The notes: generated by a model not told the origin, from the sequence alone. Counted from the stretch's first letter, positions 9,170 through 18,339 are shown. The stretch is DNA of 64,000 bases from Fibrella rubiginis (GCF_017353185.1 NZ_JAFMYV010000011.1:124001-188000); one strand, 5' to 3'. Numbers and translations: made by a program.

Positions 9170-9194
9170 TGTTCGTATCGATATTGGTGTGTGA
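9075..9194 (+). pseudogene. dtd: Truncated 5' fragment of dtd
   Basis: The first 95 bases (9075-9169) match the 5' end of the intact dtd at 10479-10573 with four mismatches, all transitions. Three of the four are synonymous. After the motif VLLG the reading frame runs into unrelated sequence and stops at 9192-9194, giving a 39-residue product without the catalytic SQFTL and GPVT motifs. It cannot be a working deacylase. It is the left half of a direct duplication that brackets the DUF4143 ATPase gene. Confidence 0.9.
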
Positions 9195-9250
9195 TGTTAC
9201 ATAACAATAGTAATACTATTTTTACAGCACAATTGTAGAATAGTATAACT

Positions 9251-10432
9251 ATGTATATGGAAAGAGTCGTTTATACCGACTTAAAGCATCATCTTGACCG
9301 ACCACAAATCACTGTGCTGACAGGAATGCGCCGCACCGGTAAGACCACACTGGTCAAACAGTTGATGGCCGACTCGCCCATCAGTCAGAAAATGTACATC
9401 GACCTTGAACGGATCGACAATCGCGTTCTTTGGACAGAAACCAACTACGAAACTATTGTTCTGGCCCTCACGCAGCGTGGACTGCGGTTTGACCAGCCCG
9501 TATTATTGGCCTTGGATGAGATTCAGTTGGTACCTAACCTGCCCAGCGTGTTAAAATATCTGTATGATACCTATACCATCAAATTCATCGTCACAGGGTC
9601 AAGCGCTTATTACCTCAAGAACCGGTTTACGGAGTCACTCGCGGGTCGCAAAAAAATCTTCGAGATTTATCCCCTCACGTTCGGCGAACTACTCACGTTC
9701 CGGGGCGTAACCGCCAGGGCATTGAATTGGGAGGAAGCCCCCCGGTTTGTACAGGCCGAATACGAACGGCTCAAGAGCTACTACGAAGACTACATCCAGT
9801 TCGGTGGCTTTCCCGAAGTAGTACTGGCCGATGCGATCTCCGATAAGCAGGATCTGCTCAGCGATATTTTAAGTTCATACATCAATTTTGATATCCTGAC
9901 CCTGTCTGATATTCGTGATCCCACCAATCTCTACAAACTCATCAAACTCCTGGCCGTGCGGGTAGGCACTAAACTTGACATCGCCAAACTGACAAGTTTC
10001 GCCGGTATGGCCCGGCAAACGGTGGAGAACTATATGGACTTGCTGGAGCAAAGCTACCTGATCCGTACAATCCCCGTGCTGGCTAAAAGCCCTGATCGGG
10101 AGATCGTTAAAGCCCGTAAACTCTATTTCCTAGATAACGGCCTAGCGGCTTTGGCTGGGGATCTAGGCAGCGGGGCACGGTTTGAGAATGCAGTGTTCAA
10201 CCAATTGCTTCATCGAGGGGCAGTTGCCTATTATCAGTTGAAAAGCGGTCGCGAAATCGACTTTGTTGTCAATCAGCACATTGGCTTAGAGGTGAAAGAG
10301 ACAGCCGCTGAGGGTGATCTACGCCAAGTGGAAAGCTTGGGCAAAAACCTGGCTCTGACTCAGCATTATGTGGTTGGTCGGCATCCGCTTCGTATTTTCG
10401 AGGGTTTTATCTGGGGAGGTTTTTTGCGGTAA
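9251..10432 (+). CDS. AAA ATPase with DUF4143 domain (accessory gene inserted at dtd)
   Basis: A 393-residue protein of the large, mostly uncharacterised AAA_14/DUF4143 family. Walker A is GMRRTGKTT (25-33), Walker B is LLALDEIQ (85-92) and a sensor-like VTGSSAYYL follows. The C-terminal half holds DUF4143, with the PD-(D/E)XK-like pattern REIDFVVN and LEVKE (Asp and Glu-x-Lys) close to the end, suggesting a nuclease-type fold. Such genes are scattered, frequently transferred and often suspected of a role in defence or mobile-element biology; no function is proven. Here it sits between a broken and an intact dtd. The AT-rich leader at 9195-9250 contains the palindromic AATAGTAATACTATT, a possible operator. 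Confidence 0.85.
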   Translation: MYMERVVYTDLKHHLDRPQITVLTGMRRTGKTTLVKQLMADSPISQKMYIDLERIDNRVLWTETNYETIVLALTQRGLRFDQPVLLALDEIQLVPNLPSVLKYLYDTYTIKFIVTGSSAYYLKNRFTESLAGRKKIFEIYPLTFGELLTFRGVTARALNWEEAPRFVQAEYERLKSYYEDYIQFGGFPEVVLADAISDKQDLLSDILSSYINFDILTLSDIRDPTNLYKLIKLLAVRVGTKLDIAKLTSFAGMARQTVENYMDLLEQSYLIRTIPVLAKSPDREIVKARKLYFLDNGLAALAGDLGSGARFENAVFNQLLHRGAVAYYQLKSGREIDFVVNQHIGLEVKETAAEGDLRQVESLGKNLALTQHYVVGRHPLRIFEGFIWGGFLR

Positions 10433-10478
10433 AGGAACGCGCAATGAGCTACACATTTGACCCCTTGTCCACCTACTC

Positions 10479-10573
10479 ATGATTGCCGTTATCCAACGCG
10501 TTAGGGAAGCCACGGTCCGCATCGACGGACAGGTGAAGGGGCAGATTCAGACCGGGTTTCTGGTGCTGCTGGG
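10479..10573 (+). repeat. Direct repeat of dtd 5' end, right copy
   Basis: The right-hand partner of 9075-9169, lying inside intact dtd. Confidence 0.93.
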
Positions 10574-10934
10574 CATCACCCACACCGACACCACCGCCGA
10601 TGGAGCGTGGCTGGCAAAGAAAATTGCCGGCATGCGCATTTTCAATGATGCCAACGGTAAAATGAACCTCGACCTGGCCGCGGTAGACGGCAACGTATTG
10701 CTGGTGAGTCAGTTTACCCTTCATGCCGCTACCAAAAAGGGCAACCGTCCCAGCTTCATTGATGCCGCCCGCCCCGAACAGGCTATTCCCCTCTACGAAC
10801 AATTCATTGCCCAACTCACCACCGAACTGGGTCACCCCATTGAGACAGGTACGTTTGGCGCCGACATGCAGGTTTCGCTCATCAACGACGGCCCGGTTAC
10901 GATTGTCATCGACACGAAGAATAATGGTGAATGA
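10479..10934 (+). CDS. dtd: D-aminoacyl-tRNA deacylase
   Basis: A 151-residue cytosolic proofreading enzyme that cleaves D-amino acids (and glycine mischarged on tRNA-Ala) from tRNA. Both family motifs are present: VSQFTL (residues 76-81) and INDGPVT (135-141) with the Gly-cisPro pair used for chirality control. Length is typical (about 150). The start is fixed by MIAVIQRV. A 95-base copy of its 5' end lies at 9075, on the other side of the ATPase gene. Its last codons form the left arm of an inverted repeat (10913-11001). Confidence 0.95.
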   Translation: MIAVIQRVREATVRIDGQVKGQIQTGFLVLLGITHTDTTADGAWLAKKIAGMRIFNDANGKMNLDLAAVDGNVLLVSQFTLHAATKKGNRPSFIDAARPEQAIPLYEQFIAQLTTELGHPIETGTFGADMQVSLINDGPVTIVIDTKNNGE

Positions 10935-11001
10935 GCAAATGAGTGAACGTCTCGACTATTCACTCAATCACTCATTCGCTCAATCACCATTATTCTTCGT
11001 G
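10913..11001. repeat. Inverted repeat overlapping the 3' end of dtd
   Basis: Arms 10913-10946 and 10968-11001. The outer 18 bases are perfect (CACGAAGAATAATGGTGA and complement) and the inner 16 have three mismatches. The left arm includes the last six codons and the stop of dtd, so the right arm is an inverted copy of coding sequence. Confidence 0.88.
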
Positions 11002-11040
11002 CAACGATTTCGACCTGGTTCGCGAAGGCATATTTGACTG

Positions 11041-11048
11041 TAGATTTG
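11041..11048 (+). promoter_or_regulatory. Candidate -7 box for the subtilase gene
   Basis: TAGATTTG matches TAnnTTTG, 36 bases before the chosen ATG. No clear -33 TTG at the expected spacing, so support is partial. Confidence 0.35.
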
Positions 11049-11083
11049 TATGTATACGAACGCTTTGCATCAACCCCTGTTAC

Positions 11084-14000
11084 ATGACTGTTCTTTACCG
11101 GCTTCTGGCCCTTTCGGCTGTCCTTTTTTTGCTACAACCAGTAGCCGCCCAACCCCTAACTCAATACAGTGCTGATCAGCGCGCGCGCCTGAGTACGCTT
11201 CAACAACTTATTTCGCAGCAACAGGCCGCCAACTATACGCTGGCCGTTGATGTGGCCAATCGGCAGGGTCGCCCGCTGGAAGAGGCCGCCGGAAAAGGGC
11301 TTACACGTCGCCTGCGGGGTATCGACGTGGCTACCGGCAACCTGCTCTACGACGTGGTGGACTATAACGCCCGTGCCGCCGCTACCACCCGTACAACCAG
11401 TCTCTATGCTGGTGGCAGCATTGGGGTGAGCCTCAACGGTAGCAGCGACGTTGTGAAAAACCGGCTCGGCGTCTGGGATGGAGGGCAGGTCTACGCCGGA
11501 CATCCGGAGTTTAGCGGGCGCGTAACCCAAAAAGACGTAGCCACCCGCACCGACCGCGAAAACGAAGATGTGTACCATGCCACCCACGTGTCGGGCACGA
11601 TGATGGCGGCCGGCCTTAACCCACTGGTACGCGGCATGTCGTATGGGGCGAACCTACAGGCCTACGATTTCAGCAACGACGTGGCCGAAATGACCGGCGC
11701 AGCGGCGGGTCTGCTGGTGTCGAACCACTCCTATGGCTCCATTGCGGGCTGGCGTTTCAACAGCAGCCGCACCACCACCAACAAATGGGAATGGTGGGGC
11801 GACACAACCCTCAGTGCCACGCAGGACTACAAGTTTGGTTTGTATAACGAAGACGCGCAAAGCTGGGACCGGGTGGCCAACAACGCCCCCTACTACCTGA
11901 TCGTGAAATCGGCAGGAAATGACCATAACGCCGGCGGCCCCTCCGCCGGCACACCCTATTACCTGGTGCAGCACGGCAACCGCCTCAGCACTACCCCCCG
12001 CGATCCACAGAACGGCTACGACCAGATTACCACCTATGGTACAGCCAAGAACATCCTGTCGGTAGGGGCTATGTCGGCAATCTCGAATGGTTATAACCGG
12101 CCACAGGACGTCAACCTGGCCGATTTTAGTAGCTGGGGACCAACCGATGACGGCCGCATAAAGCCCGATATTGTGGGGGTAGGTGTCAATGTTATTTCAA
12201 CGAATTCGTCGGCAACATCGGCCTACGGGGCGTTGAGTGGCACGTCGATGTCGTCTCCCAACGTATCGGGGTCGCTGTTACTGTTGCAGGAATACTACAG
12301 CCAGTTAAACGGGGGTAAGCTCATGCGGGCCAGTACGCTGAAAGGGCTGGCCCTCCACACCGCCGACGAAGCGGGCACCACCCCCGGCCCCGACTATCAG
12401 GCGGGCTGGGGCTTACTGAACATTGAACGGGCGGCCCGGGCCATTCAGAACAGCGACAAGAATTACCTCATCGACGAGCGGACGCTAAACCAAGGGCAGA
12501 CCTACACGCTGCAAGTGGTGGCGTCGGGTCGGGGGCCACTGGTAGCTACCATCTGCTGGAGTGATCCCGAAGGTGCTCCGGCGCCCGGCAACAGTCGATT
12601 CAATAACCGCACACCCAAACTGGTCAATGATCTCGACGCCCGCCTAAACGACGGCACCACCACCACCCAGCCCTGGACGCTTGACCCCGACCAGCCCAAC
12701 CAACCCGCCACCCCCGGCGACAATATCCGCGACAATGTGGAGCAGGTTTACATTGCCAACCCCATACCCGGCCGCACCTACACGCTGACCATTAACCACA
12801 AAGGCACACTGACCGGTACCAAGCAGGACTACGCCCTGCTGCTGAGCGGCGTTGGCGGCACGGCCTACTGTGCCTCGGCTCCTACGTCGTCTGCCGACAC
12901 CAAAATCAGCCGGGTGCAGTTTGCCGGTGTAAACCAGGCAGGCGCGGCGGGCTGCACTACCTACTCCGATTTTATGAGTAGCGCACCCGTAACAGACGTA
13001 CAACCCGGTCAGCCCATACCACTCACCGTAACCACGGGTACCTGTGGGGCCAGCCGCAACGCCATTGTCAAGGTGTTTGCCGACTGGAACGGCAACGGCA
13101 ATTTTACCGACGCCAGTGAGTTGCTGGCTACGTCGGGCGTGCTGAACGGGCCGGGCCAGTTTGTCACCACTATCACCCCGCCCTCGTCCATAACGGCGGG
13201 AAGTCTGGTTCGGCTGCGGCTGGTAGTTGTTGAAACCACCGACCCTAACGCCGTGCAGGGTTGCGGCACCTACGGCAACGGCGAAACCCAGGACTACCTG
13301 CTCCGTACAATCCGCCCCACCACAGACGTTGCCCTGGCCGTGTTGGGTACCCTGGCTGGCCCCCTCTGCGCCAACAGCCAGACCCAAACCGTGCGGGTGC
13401 GCAACACCGCCGGTTCCGACCAGAGCAACGTGCCGGTATCGCTGCAAATCAGCACCGCCACGGGTACAGTAGTGGCCTCACTTACCAGCACCGTTCCACT
13501 TCTGCGCGCTTACCGCGATGCCTTGGTGACGTTCACACTGCCCACGTCGGTCGTGCTGACAACCGGTCAGGCTTATGTATTCCGTAGCCGGGTGACATTG
13601 TCTGGCGATCAGGATACGACCAACAATACCCTGACCGAAACGCGGGTGGTAGGCAACGGTACGGAGACGGGCATTTTTTCGGCAGCAGCCTGTGGCAGCG
13701 ACCCCAGTGTGACTCTGCGCAATGCAGGTACGGGCACAGCTTTCTGGTATGATTTACCCACCAAAGGCACCTTATTAGCCGCCGGCAATCAGACCACCAG
13801 TGCCAGCAGATCGGTGTATTACGTAGCCACAAATGATTTCAGCGGGCGGCTGGGACCAGCCAGTAAGAGCGATTTTGGGGGCGGTACGTATTACGGCAAC
13901 TTCGGGCCGCAACCGCTCATCAGCACCAAAGTGCCCCTGCGCATCGAGCGGGCACGAATCTACACCGGCGCACCGGGGCGGCTGACATTCTCGGTACGCC

Positions 14001-15145
14001 GTTTCGATGAAACCGTGATCTCGTCGGCCACCATCGACGTAATCGCTACCCGGACAACGCCCGCCTCACTGACAAACGCAGGCGGTCAGCAACTCGACGA
14101 CCCCGCCGACCAGGGAGCCGTTTATCCCCTCAACCTGGCTATTCCTGATGCAGGCGACTACAAAATCGCTATTGACTACGAAGACGGCGTGACCATTTTC
14201 CGCAGCAACTCGCTTGTATCCGGTTTCCCGTTCGAACTGAAAAGCCAGTCGGGTGATGTGCTGGTGAGCAGTAAAGGGTCATTGTTTAATAATGCTACTA
14301 CGGGTGTTCCCGACACGCTGAAAACGGCCTGGTATTACCTCTACGACATGCAGATTCGGCCATTAGCCTGCGCCGCTGGCCAGCGTACGGCGGTGTCGGT
14401 GCAGACTCGGCCTTCGCCAACAGCATCCATCAGTGCCGACGGATCAACATCTTTCTGTCAGGGGGGTACGGTGTCGTTGCGGGGATCAGCCACCACAGCC
14501 GTATCGGGCGAGGTACTTAGCTACCAATGGTTGCTCAACGGGCAGGCCATAGCGGGTGCTACCAACCTGATTTACAACGCCACTCAGTCAGGCAGTTACT
14601 CAGTTCAGGTACTTGGCAGTTGTTCGCCGGTATCATCATCAGCGATTGTGGTCACGGCGCGACCGGCAACGGCGCCTACTATTGCGCAAAGCGGTATTAT
14701 GCTGATGTCTAGTGCGGCAACGGGTAACCAATGGTTTACGGCGGGGGTACCCATACCGGGGGCTACTGGGCCAACATTCACGGCTCCCCAGACGGGCCGG
14801 TATTCCGTGCGGGCCAACGTAAACGGCTGCGGTGATGCTCTTTCCGACGAAGTATATATCGTGATTTTGGCCACCGAACCCGCCAACGCTACATTCCGGG
14901 TGTATCCGAACCCAGTACAACAACGCCTGACGGTTGATCTGGATGGGTCATCCAGCACGATGCAGCCCACCGTTTCGCTCTACGACGCGCGGGGCAGACA
15001 GCTTGGGCAGCAGCGTATGGACCGCTGGCTAACGGGTTGGCGCGCCACGCTCGACGTGAGTGCCCTGCCCGCCGGTACGTTTCTTGTGCAGGTAGTAGAT
15101 GACCCCACGCAACCGCCGAAAGTCAGTACGATACTGAAATACTAA
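11084..15145 (+). CDS. Secreted S8 subtilisin-like peptidase with GEVED, Ig-like and type IX secretion sorting domains
   Basis: A 1353-residue exported protease. The signal peptide is MTVLYRLLALSAVLFLLQPV. The subtilase domain (about residues 100-500) shows Asp132 in GVWDGGQV, His168 in HATHVSGT, the oxyanion Asn in SAGNDHNAGG and Ser388 in SGTSMSSPN. Then come a beta-sandwich, a GEVED domain (FADWNGNGNFTDASELL and QDYLLR), CARDB-like and Ig-like segments with paired cysteines, and a C-terminal tail beginning FRVYPNPVQQRLTVDL that matches the T9SS type A sorting signal. In Bacteroidota this tail directs export through the outer membrane. An open frame continues upstream to 10943 but only reads through the hairpin behind dtd. 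Substrate unknown. Confidence 0.92.
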   Translation: MTVLYRLLALSAVLFLLQPVAAQPLTQYSADQRARLSTLQQLISQQQAANYTLAVDVANRQGRPLEEAAGKGLTRRLRGIDVATGNLLYDVVDYNARAAATTRTTSLYAGGSIGVSLNGSSDVVKNRLGVWDGGQVYAGHPEFSGRVTQKDVATRTDRENEDVYHATHVSGTMMAAGLNPLVRGMSYGANLQAYDFSNDVAEMTGAAAGLLVSNHSYGSIAGWRFNSSRTTTNKWEWWGDTTLSATQDYKFGLYNEDAQSWDRVANNAPYYLIVKSAGNDHNAGGPSAGTPYYLVQHGNRLSTTPRDPQNGYDQITTYGTAKNILSVGAMSAISNGYNRPQDVNLADFSSWGPTDDGRIKPDIVGVGVNVISTNSSATSAYGALSGTSMSSPNVSGSLLLLQEYYSQLNGGKLMRASTLKGLALHTADEAGTTPGPDYQAGWGLLNIERAARAIQNSDKNYLIDERTLNQGQTYTLQVVASGRGPLVATICWSDPEGAPAPGNSRFNNRTPKLVNDLDARLNDGTTTTQPWTLDPDQPNQPATPGDNIRDNVEQVYIANPIPGRTYTLTINHKGTLTGTKQDYALLLSGVGGTAYCASAPTSSADTKISRVQFAGVNQAGAAGCTTYSDFMSSAPVTDVQPGQPIPLTVTTGTCGASRNAIVKVFADWNGNGNFTDASELLATSGVLNGPGQFVTTITPPSSITAGSLVRLRLVVVETTDPNAVQGCGTYGNGETQDYLLRTIRPTTDVALAVLGTLAGPLCANSQTQTVRVRNTAGSDQSNVPVSLQISTATGTVVASLTSTVPLLRAYRDALVTFTLPTSVVLTTGQAYVFRSRVTLSGDQDTTNNTLTETRVVGNGTETGIFSAAACGSDPSVTLRNAGTGTAFWYDLPTKGTLLAAGNQTTSASRSVYYVATNDFSGRLGPASKSDFGGGTYYGNFGPQPLISTKVPLRIERARIYTGAPGRLTFSVRRFDETVISSATIDVIATRTTPASLTNAGGQQLDDPADQGAVYPLNLAIPDAGDYKIAIDYEDGVTIFRSNSLVSGFPFELKSQSGDVLVSSKGSLFNNATTGVPDTLKTAWYYLYDMQIRPLACAAGQRTAVSVQTRPSPTASISADGSTSFCQGGTVSLRGSATTAVSGEVLSYQWLLNGQAIAGATNLIYNATQSGSYSVQVLGSCSPVSSSAIVVTARPATAPTIAQSGIMLMSSAATGNQWFTAGVPIPGATGPTFTAPQTGRYSVRANVNGCGDALSDEVYIVILATEPANATFRVYPNPVQQRLTVDLDGSSSTMQPTVSLYDARGRQLGQQRMDRWLTGWRATLDVSALPAGTFLVQVVDDPTQPPKVSTILKY

Positions 15146-15156
15146 CGAACCTGTTT

Positions 15157-15188
15157 ACCCAAAAGGCCGACACGCCCGCCTTTTGGGT
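15157..15188 (+). terminator. Intrinsic terminator behind the subtilase gene
   Basis: Perfect 11-bp stem, ACCCAAAAGGC at 15157-15167 with its complement at 15178-15188, around a 10-base loop. It starts 12 bases behind the TAA stop and is followed by TT only, so the T-tract is weak. It is a normal-sized terminator, unlike the very long hairpins elsewhere. Confidence 0.75.
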
Positions 15189-15376
15189 TTGCTCGTCTCT
15201 ATGCCAACCCAACGGACAGCTACGGCTGAGAGGGCGGCAAACACACCTATGGCGGGTGGGTTTAACGTGCCGATCCGCCCAATCTCCTCCATCCACGGCC
15301 CCCTATTCCATTTTTACCTTTTCGCGAAAAACCCCTTTAAATCGGGATAGCATGGCTTAAAATCTGAAAATGCGGG

Positions 15377-15384
15377 TAATTTTG
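15377..15384 (+). promoter_or_regulatory. Candidate -7 box for pfkA
   Basis: TAATTTTG fits TAnnTTTG, 88 bases before the pfkA ATG. No convincing -33 element. Confidence 0.35.
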
Positions 15385-15472
15385 CGTGTTCAGTTCAGCC
15401 CGATTCTGGCCACCCGGTCACACACCCAGTCGGGCAGGTTGTTGTATTTTACGGAAAATTTAAGTTGACTCA

Positions 15473-16447
15473 ATGAAACGTATTGCTGTGTTTACTTCCG
15501 GTGGCGATGCTCCGGGTATGAACGCCTGTATCCGGGCCGTTGTGCGCGGGGCGGTCTACCACGGAATCGAGGTTTTTGGCATCCGAAGGGGGTATAACGG
15601 GATGATCAACGGCGATATTTTTCAGATGACGTCGCACTCAGTGAGCAACATTGTTCAGCGGGGAGGCACCATATTGAAGTCAGCCCGCAGCAAAGAATTC
15701 ATGACCCCTGAAGGTCGCGCCAAAGCACACGAACAGCTCCAGAAATTTGGCATTGAAGGCCTTGTAGCCATTGGTGGCAACGGTACCTTCACGGGTGCTA
15801 CCCTCTTCTATGATGAGTACGGTATTCCCACCGTAGGCGCTCCCGGCACCATTGATAACGACCTCTACGGCACCGACTACACCATTGGTTTCGACACGGC
15901 GGTAAACACGGCCCTTGAAGCCATCGACAAGATCCGCGACACCGCCGATTCGCACGACCGCATTTTCATCATCGAAGTAATGGGCCGCGACTCAGGATAC
16001 ATCGCCATCCAGTCGGGTATTGCGGGTGGGGCCGAAATGGTGATGGTGCCCGAAGTGCTCACGCCCATATCGGAGGTAGTGAATACCTTGAAACAGGGCT
16101 TTGTGCGGAGCAAATCATCGTCAATCGTGGTCGTGGCTGAGGGCGAAGAAGAAGGCAGCGCCGTTGAAGTTGCCGAGAAGATCAGCAAGCTCATCGACGA
16201 AGAACTCGACATGCGCGTGACCACATTAGGCCACATTCAGCGCGGCGGCATCCCCACAGCCTACGACCGGATTCTGGCCAGCCGCCTCGGTTTGGGTGCC
16301 CTGGAGGGCCTCATGAACGGCGAGAAAAACGTGATGGCGGGCGTAATCAACAACGAACTGGTCTACACCCCCTTCCGCGATACCATCCGCCTGCCCAAGC
16401 CCATCAGCGAGGACCTGCTGCGCATGGTGAAAATCCTGAGCGTGTAG
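15473..16447 (+). CDS. pfkA: 6-phosphofructokinase
   Basis: A 324-residue glycolytic enzyme that phosphorylates fructose 6-phosphate. It has the expected length and motifs: TSGGDAPGMNACIRAVVRG near the N-terminus, GAPGTIDNDLYGTDYTIGFDTA with the catalytic Asp128, EVMGRDSGYIA and GHIQRGG. One point is odd: the usual GGDGS phosphate/Mg site reads GGNGT here (Asn103 at 15779-15781), replacing the aspartate that in E. coli PfkA helps bind magnesium. Gly104 (ATP-type, not PPi-type) is retained. The start is fixed by MKRIAVFTSGG. Monocistronic; convergent with the hydrolase gene, two bases apart. Confidence 0.94.
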   Translation: MKRIAVFTSGGDAPGMNACIRAVVRGAVYHGIEVFGIRRGYNGMINGDIFQMTSHSVSNIVQRGGTILKSARSKEFMTPEGRAKAHEQLQKFGIEGLVAIGGNGTFTGATLFYDEYGIPTVGAPGTIDNDLYGTDYTIGFDTAVNTALEAIDKIRDTADSHDRIFIIEVMGRDSGYIAIQSGIAGGAEMVMVPEVLTPISEVVNTLKQGFVRSKSSSIVVVAEGEEEGSAVEVAEKISKLIDEELDMRVTTLGHIQRGGIPTAYDRILASRLGLGALEGLMNGEKNVMAGVINNELVYTPFRDTIRLPKPISEDLLRMVKILSV

Positions 16448-16448
16448 T

Positions 16449-17252
16449 TCAATTCGTTAATAACCAGTCCATTACTCTCGAATTAAAATCGTCGATACAT
16501 TCCCAATGGAAGGCGTGACCGGCGTTATCGTAGAGATGTAACTGAGCATTGGGGATAGCCCCGGCCACTTCTTCGGCCATCCAGACAGGCGTGAACATAT
16601 CCTGCCGACCACCAATAACCAGGCAGGGCTGCGTGATTTGGGGCAGATCAGCAAGGGTATTGTGGGTGATACAGGCTTCGGCTTGTGCCTCCAGTCCGTG
16701 TAGCGGTTGAGGACTTTCGTCCGTCGCCGCCGCTGTTCGTCCAGCCAGCAAATCGGCGTAGGTGGCCTCATCATCCCAGCTTCGCTTGGCGTAGATGAGC
16801 AGTTGAATGTAATTGGCAAACTCTTCCGGACGAAGCCGGGCTTTGATCGTAGCCATGTGCCGGAAAATGGCTTCGGCAGTACGGTCACACCGCGCCCACG
16901 GGCACATCAGCACCAGTGAATGTACCTTGTCAGCATGCCGCAGAGCCAGCTGTTGGGCAATGGTGCTTCCCATCGACACCCCAACAACGCGGACTTTTCC
17001 TAACCCCAGCTGATCAATCAGTCCGGCATAATCGTCTGCCATCTGGGCGGTGGTATACGGCCCGGCGGGTTTGTCGGATCGGCCCACGCCCCGGTTGTCG
17101 GGCATAATGCAGCGGAAATTTTGTTGCCAATAATCGGCGTGTTTTTGCCAGACCGAGCCGGGGGCCGTGATGCCCATAATCAGCAGCAGCGGTTCGCCCG
17201 CGCCACGCTCGTCATAATACAGGCTGATTCCGTTGGTGGTGACGTGGGGCAT
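16449..17252 (-). CDS. Alpha/beta-fold hydrolase
   Basis: A 267-residue cytosolic hydrolase. The nucleophile elbow is GVSMGS (Ser93), the family DNRGVGRSD motif is at residues 52-60, and the catalytic histidine is His246 in DNAGHAFHWE. An Asp near GGRQDMFTP completes the triad. It resembles the 3-oxoadipate enol-lactonase-like branch, but the substrate cannot be assigned. It is the last gene of the minus-strand sugar locus and faces pfkA tail to tail. Confidence 0.85.
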   Translation of the reverse strand: MPHVTTNGISLYYDERGAGEPLLLIMGITAPGSVWQKHADYWQQNFRCIMPDNRGVGRSDKPAGPYTTAQMADDYAGLIDQLGLGKVRVVGVSMGSTIAQQLALRHADKVHSLVLMCPWARCDRTAEAIFRHMATIKARLRPEEFANYIQLLIYAKRSWDDEATYADLLAGRTAAATDESPQPLHGLEAQAEACITHNTLADLPQITQPCLVIGGRQDMFTPVWMAEEVAGAIPNAQLHLYDNAGHAFHWECIDDFNSRVMDWLLTN

Positions 17253-17256
17253 GAGT

Positions 17257-17324
17257 GAAAGAGTGAATGTGCAAAAGAGTAATTATGCCAGGACCTGCCT
17301 CGATAGTAACTATTTCACTCTTTC
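17257..17324. repeat. Short inverted repeat behind the isomerase gene at 17315
   Basis: An 11-bp perfect stem (17257-17267 and 17314-17324, GAAAGAGTGAA) that includes the TGA stop of the 17315-18148 gene. The GAGTGAA-rich text resembles the repeat behind dtd and the one before thrA. Confidence 0.5.
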
Positions 17325-18148
17325 GCCAGTCGTTCTTTCACCCGCGGCAGCAGCGTTTCGTAAACCCAGCGGCCATCGTGGAGGGTCACGCCGTCGGGGT
17401 TGTCCATGGCTTCGGGACCTTCATCTTCGCAGATGATCCAGCCGCTGTATTGCTGGTCGATAAGCCAGTTGGTGATGCCCACGAAATCGACCTTGCCGGT
17501 GCCCAGCAGGGCAAATTCAGGGTCACCGTTCCAGTCTTTGTAATGCACCAGGTTGATAAGCGAAGCGTATTTTTTCATCATCGTCAGCGGGTCCATGCCA
17601 CCGTTGATCAGGTGTCCCACGTCGGGCGTCCAGCCCGTCACGGATGCATCGAGGCTTTCCAGAATGACCCGATAATCGTCCTCAGTGCGCGTAATAGATG
17701 AGTGCGGCGAGTTGGGATGGAATGTACAGGGCACCCCTTGCTCCACCGCCCGCCGCGACACCCGGTTCACAATATTGACCAGATTGCGCCGCCGCGTTTC
17801 CAGTTCATGCCGCCCCGTGGGTTTCTGCACCGTACAAAGTAATGCCCCCGGAAATGCTTTCAGCAACGCGATAGCCTCATCGGCAATGCGCCGTTCGTCA
17901 TCGGTTTCGTCGGAACCGTTCCAGTCCAGCGCGAGGGCAATGGCAGCCAGTTCAACCTTTTTTTCGGCCAGCTTCGGAGCCAGGCGTTCGGCGTCGGGCA
18001 GGTCGCCCATCCAGTTGAAAATGGGTTCGATACCGGCAAAACCCGCCTGCGCCGTTACGTCGATCATGTGGCCCAGGCGGTTGGCGTGGGTCTGACCGTT
18101 GTTATTCATAAACCAGGTATAAGCCTCGGCACCAAAGCGGAAATTCAT
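17315..18148 (-). CDS. Sugar phosphate isomerase/epimerase (TIM barrel)
   Basis: A 277-residue xylose isomerase-like TIM-barrel protein (AP endonuclease 2 superfamily). Visible features include GFAGIEPIFNWMGDL, metal-ligand candidates CTFHPNSPHSS, TPDVGHLINGGMDP and HYKDWNGDPEF, and the late glutamate in WIICEDEGPE. Family members isomerise or epimerise keto-sugars, inosose or hydroxypyruvate using a divalent metal. ATG at 18146-18148 is preferred; the open frame extends 52 codons upstream, but that part only translates the 59-bp hairpin. Second-last gene in the minus-strand sugar locus. Confidence 0.85.
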   Translation of the reverse strand: MNFRFGAEAYTWFMNNNGQTHANRLGHMIDVTAQAGFAGIEPIFNWMGDLPDAERLAPKLAEKKVELAAIALALDWNGSDETDDERRIADEAIALLKAFPGALLCTVQKPTGRHELETRRRNLVNIVNRVSRRAVEQGVPCTFHPNSPHSSITRTEDDYRVILESLDASVTGWTPDVGHLINGGMDPLTMMKKYASLINLVHYKDWNGDPEFALLGTGKVDFVGITNWLIDQQYSGWIICEDEGPEAMDNPDGVTLHDGRWVYETLLPRVKERLAKE

Positions 18149-18175
18149 AGTGTTGGTTTTTTTGGAAGTGCCATG

Positions 18176-18317
18176 GCTTCGCGCTGTAGTGGCTGACGCC
18201 TGGCCCTTCGACAGGCTCAGGGTGACAACGAACTCTGAAAGCTTCTTGAGTGAATTCAAGTTCGTTGTCACCCTGAGCCTGTCGAAGGGCCAGGCGTCAG
18301 CCACTACAGCGCGAAGC
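18176..18317. repeat. Perfect 59-bp inverted repeat between two isomerase genes
   Basis: Arms 18176-18234 and 18259-18317 are exact reverse complements over 59 bases with a 24-base loop. The arms contain the dispersed motif CCCTTCGACAGGCTCAGGG, also seen with one change in the hairpin at 32366-32529. It begins 23 bases behind the stop of the 18340 gene. Confidence 0.96.
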
Positions 18318-18339
18318 TACAGTGCCAACCATTTAAAAA

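Larger units (their letters stand above)
15146..15472. other. Intergenic region between subtilase and pfkA
   Basis: 327 bases without a gene. It contains the terminator at 15157-15188 and a candidate pfkA promoter. No further structure was recognised. Confidence 0.6.

Noticed and set aside
9075..10573. Composite transposon around the ATPase gene
   Set aside because: The flanking repeats are pieces of the dtd coding sequence; no terminal inverted repeats or recombinase gene are present.
18149..18304. N-terminal extension of the isomerase gene at 17315
   Set aside because: The open frame translates the 59-bp hairpin; the natural start is MNFRFGAEAY at 18148.
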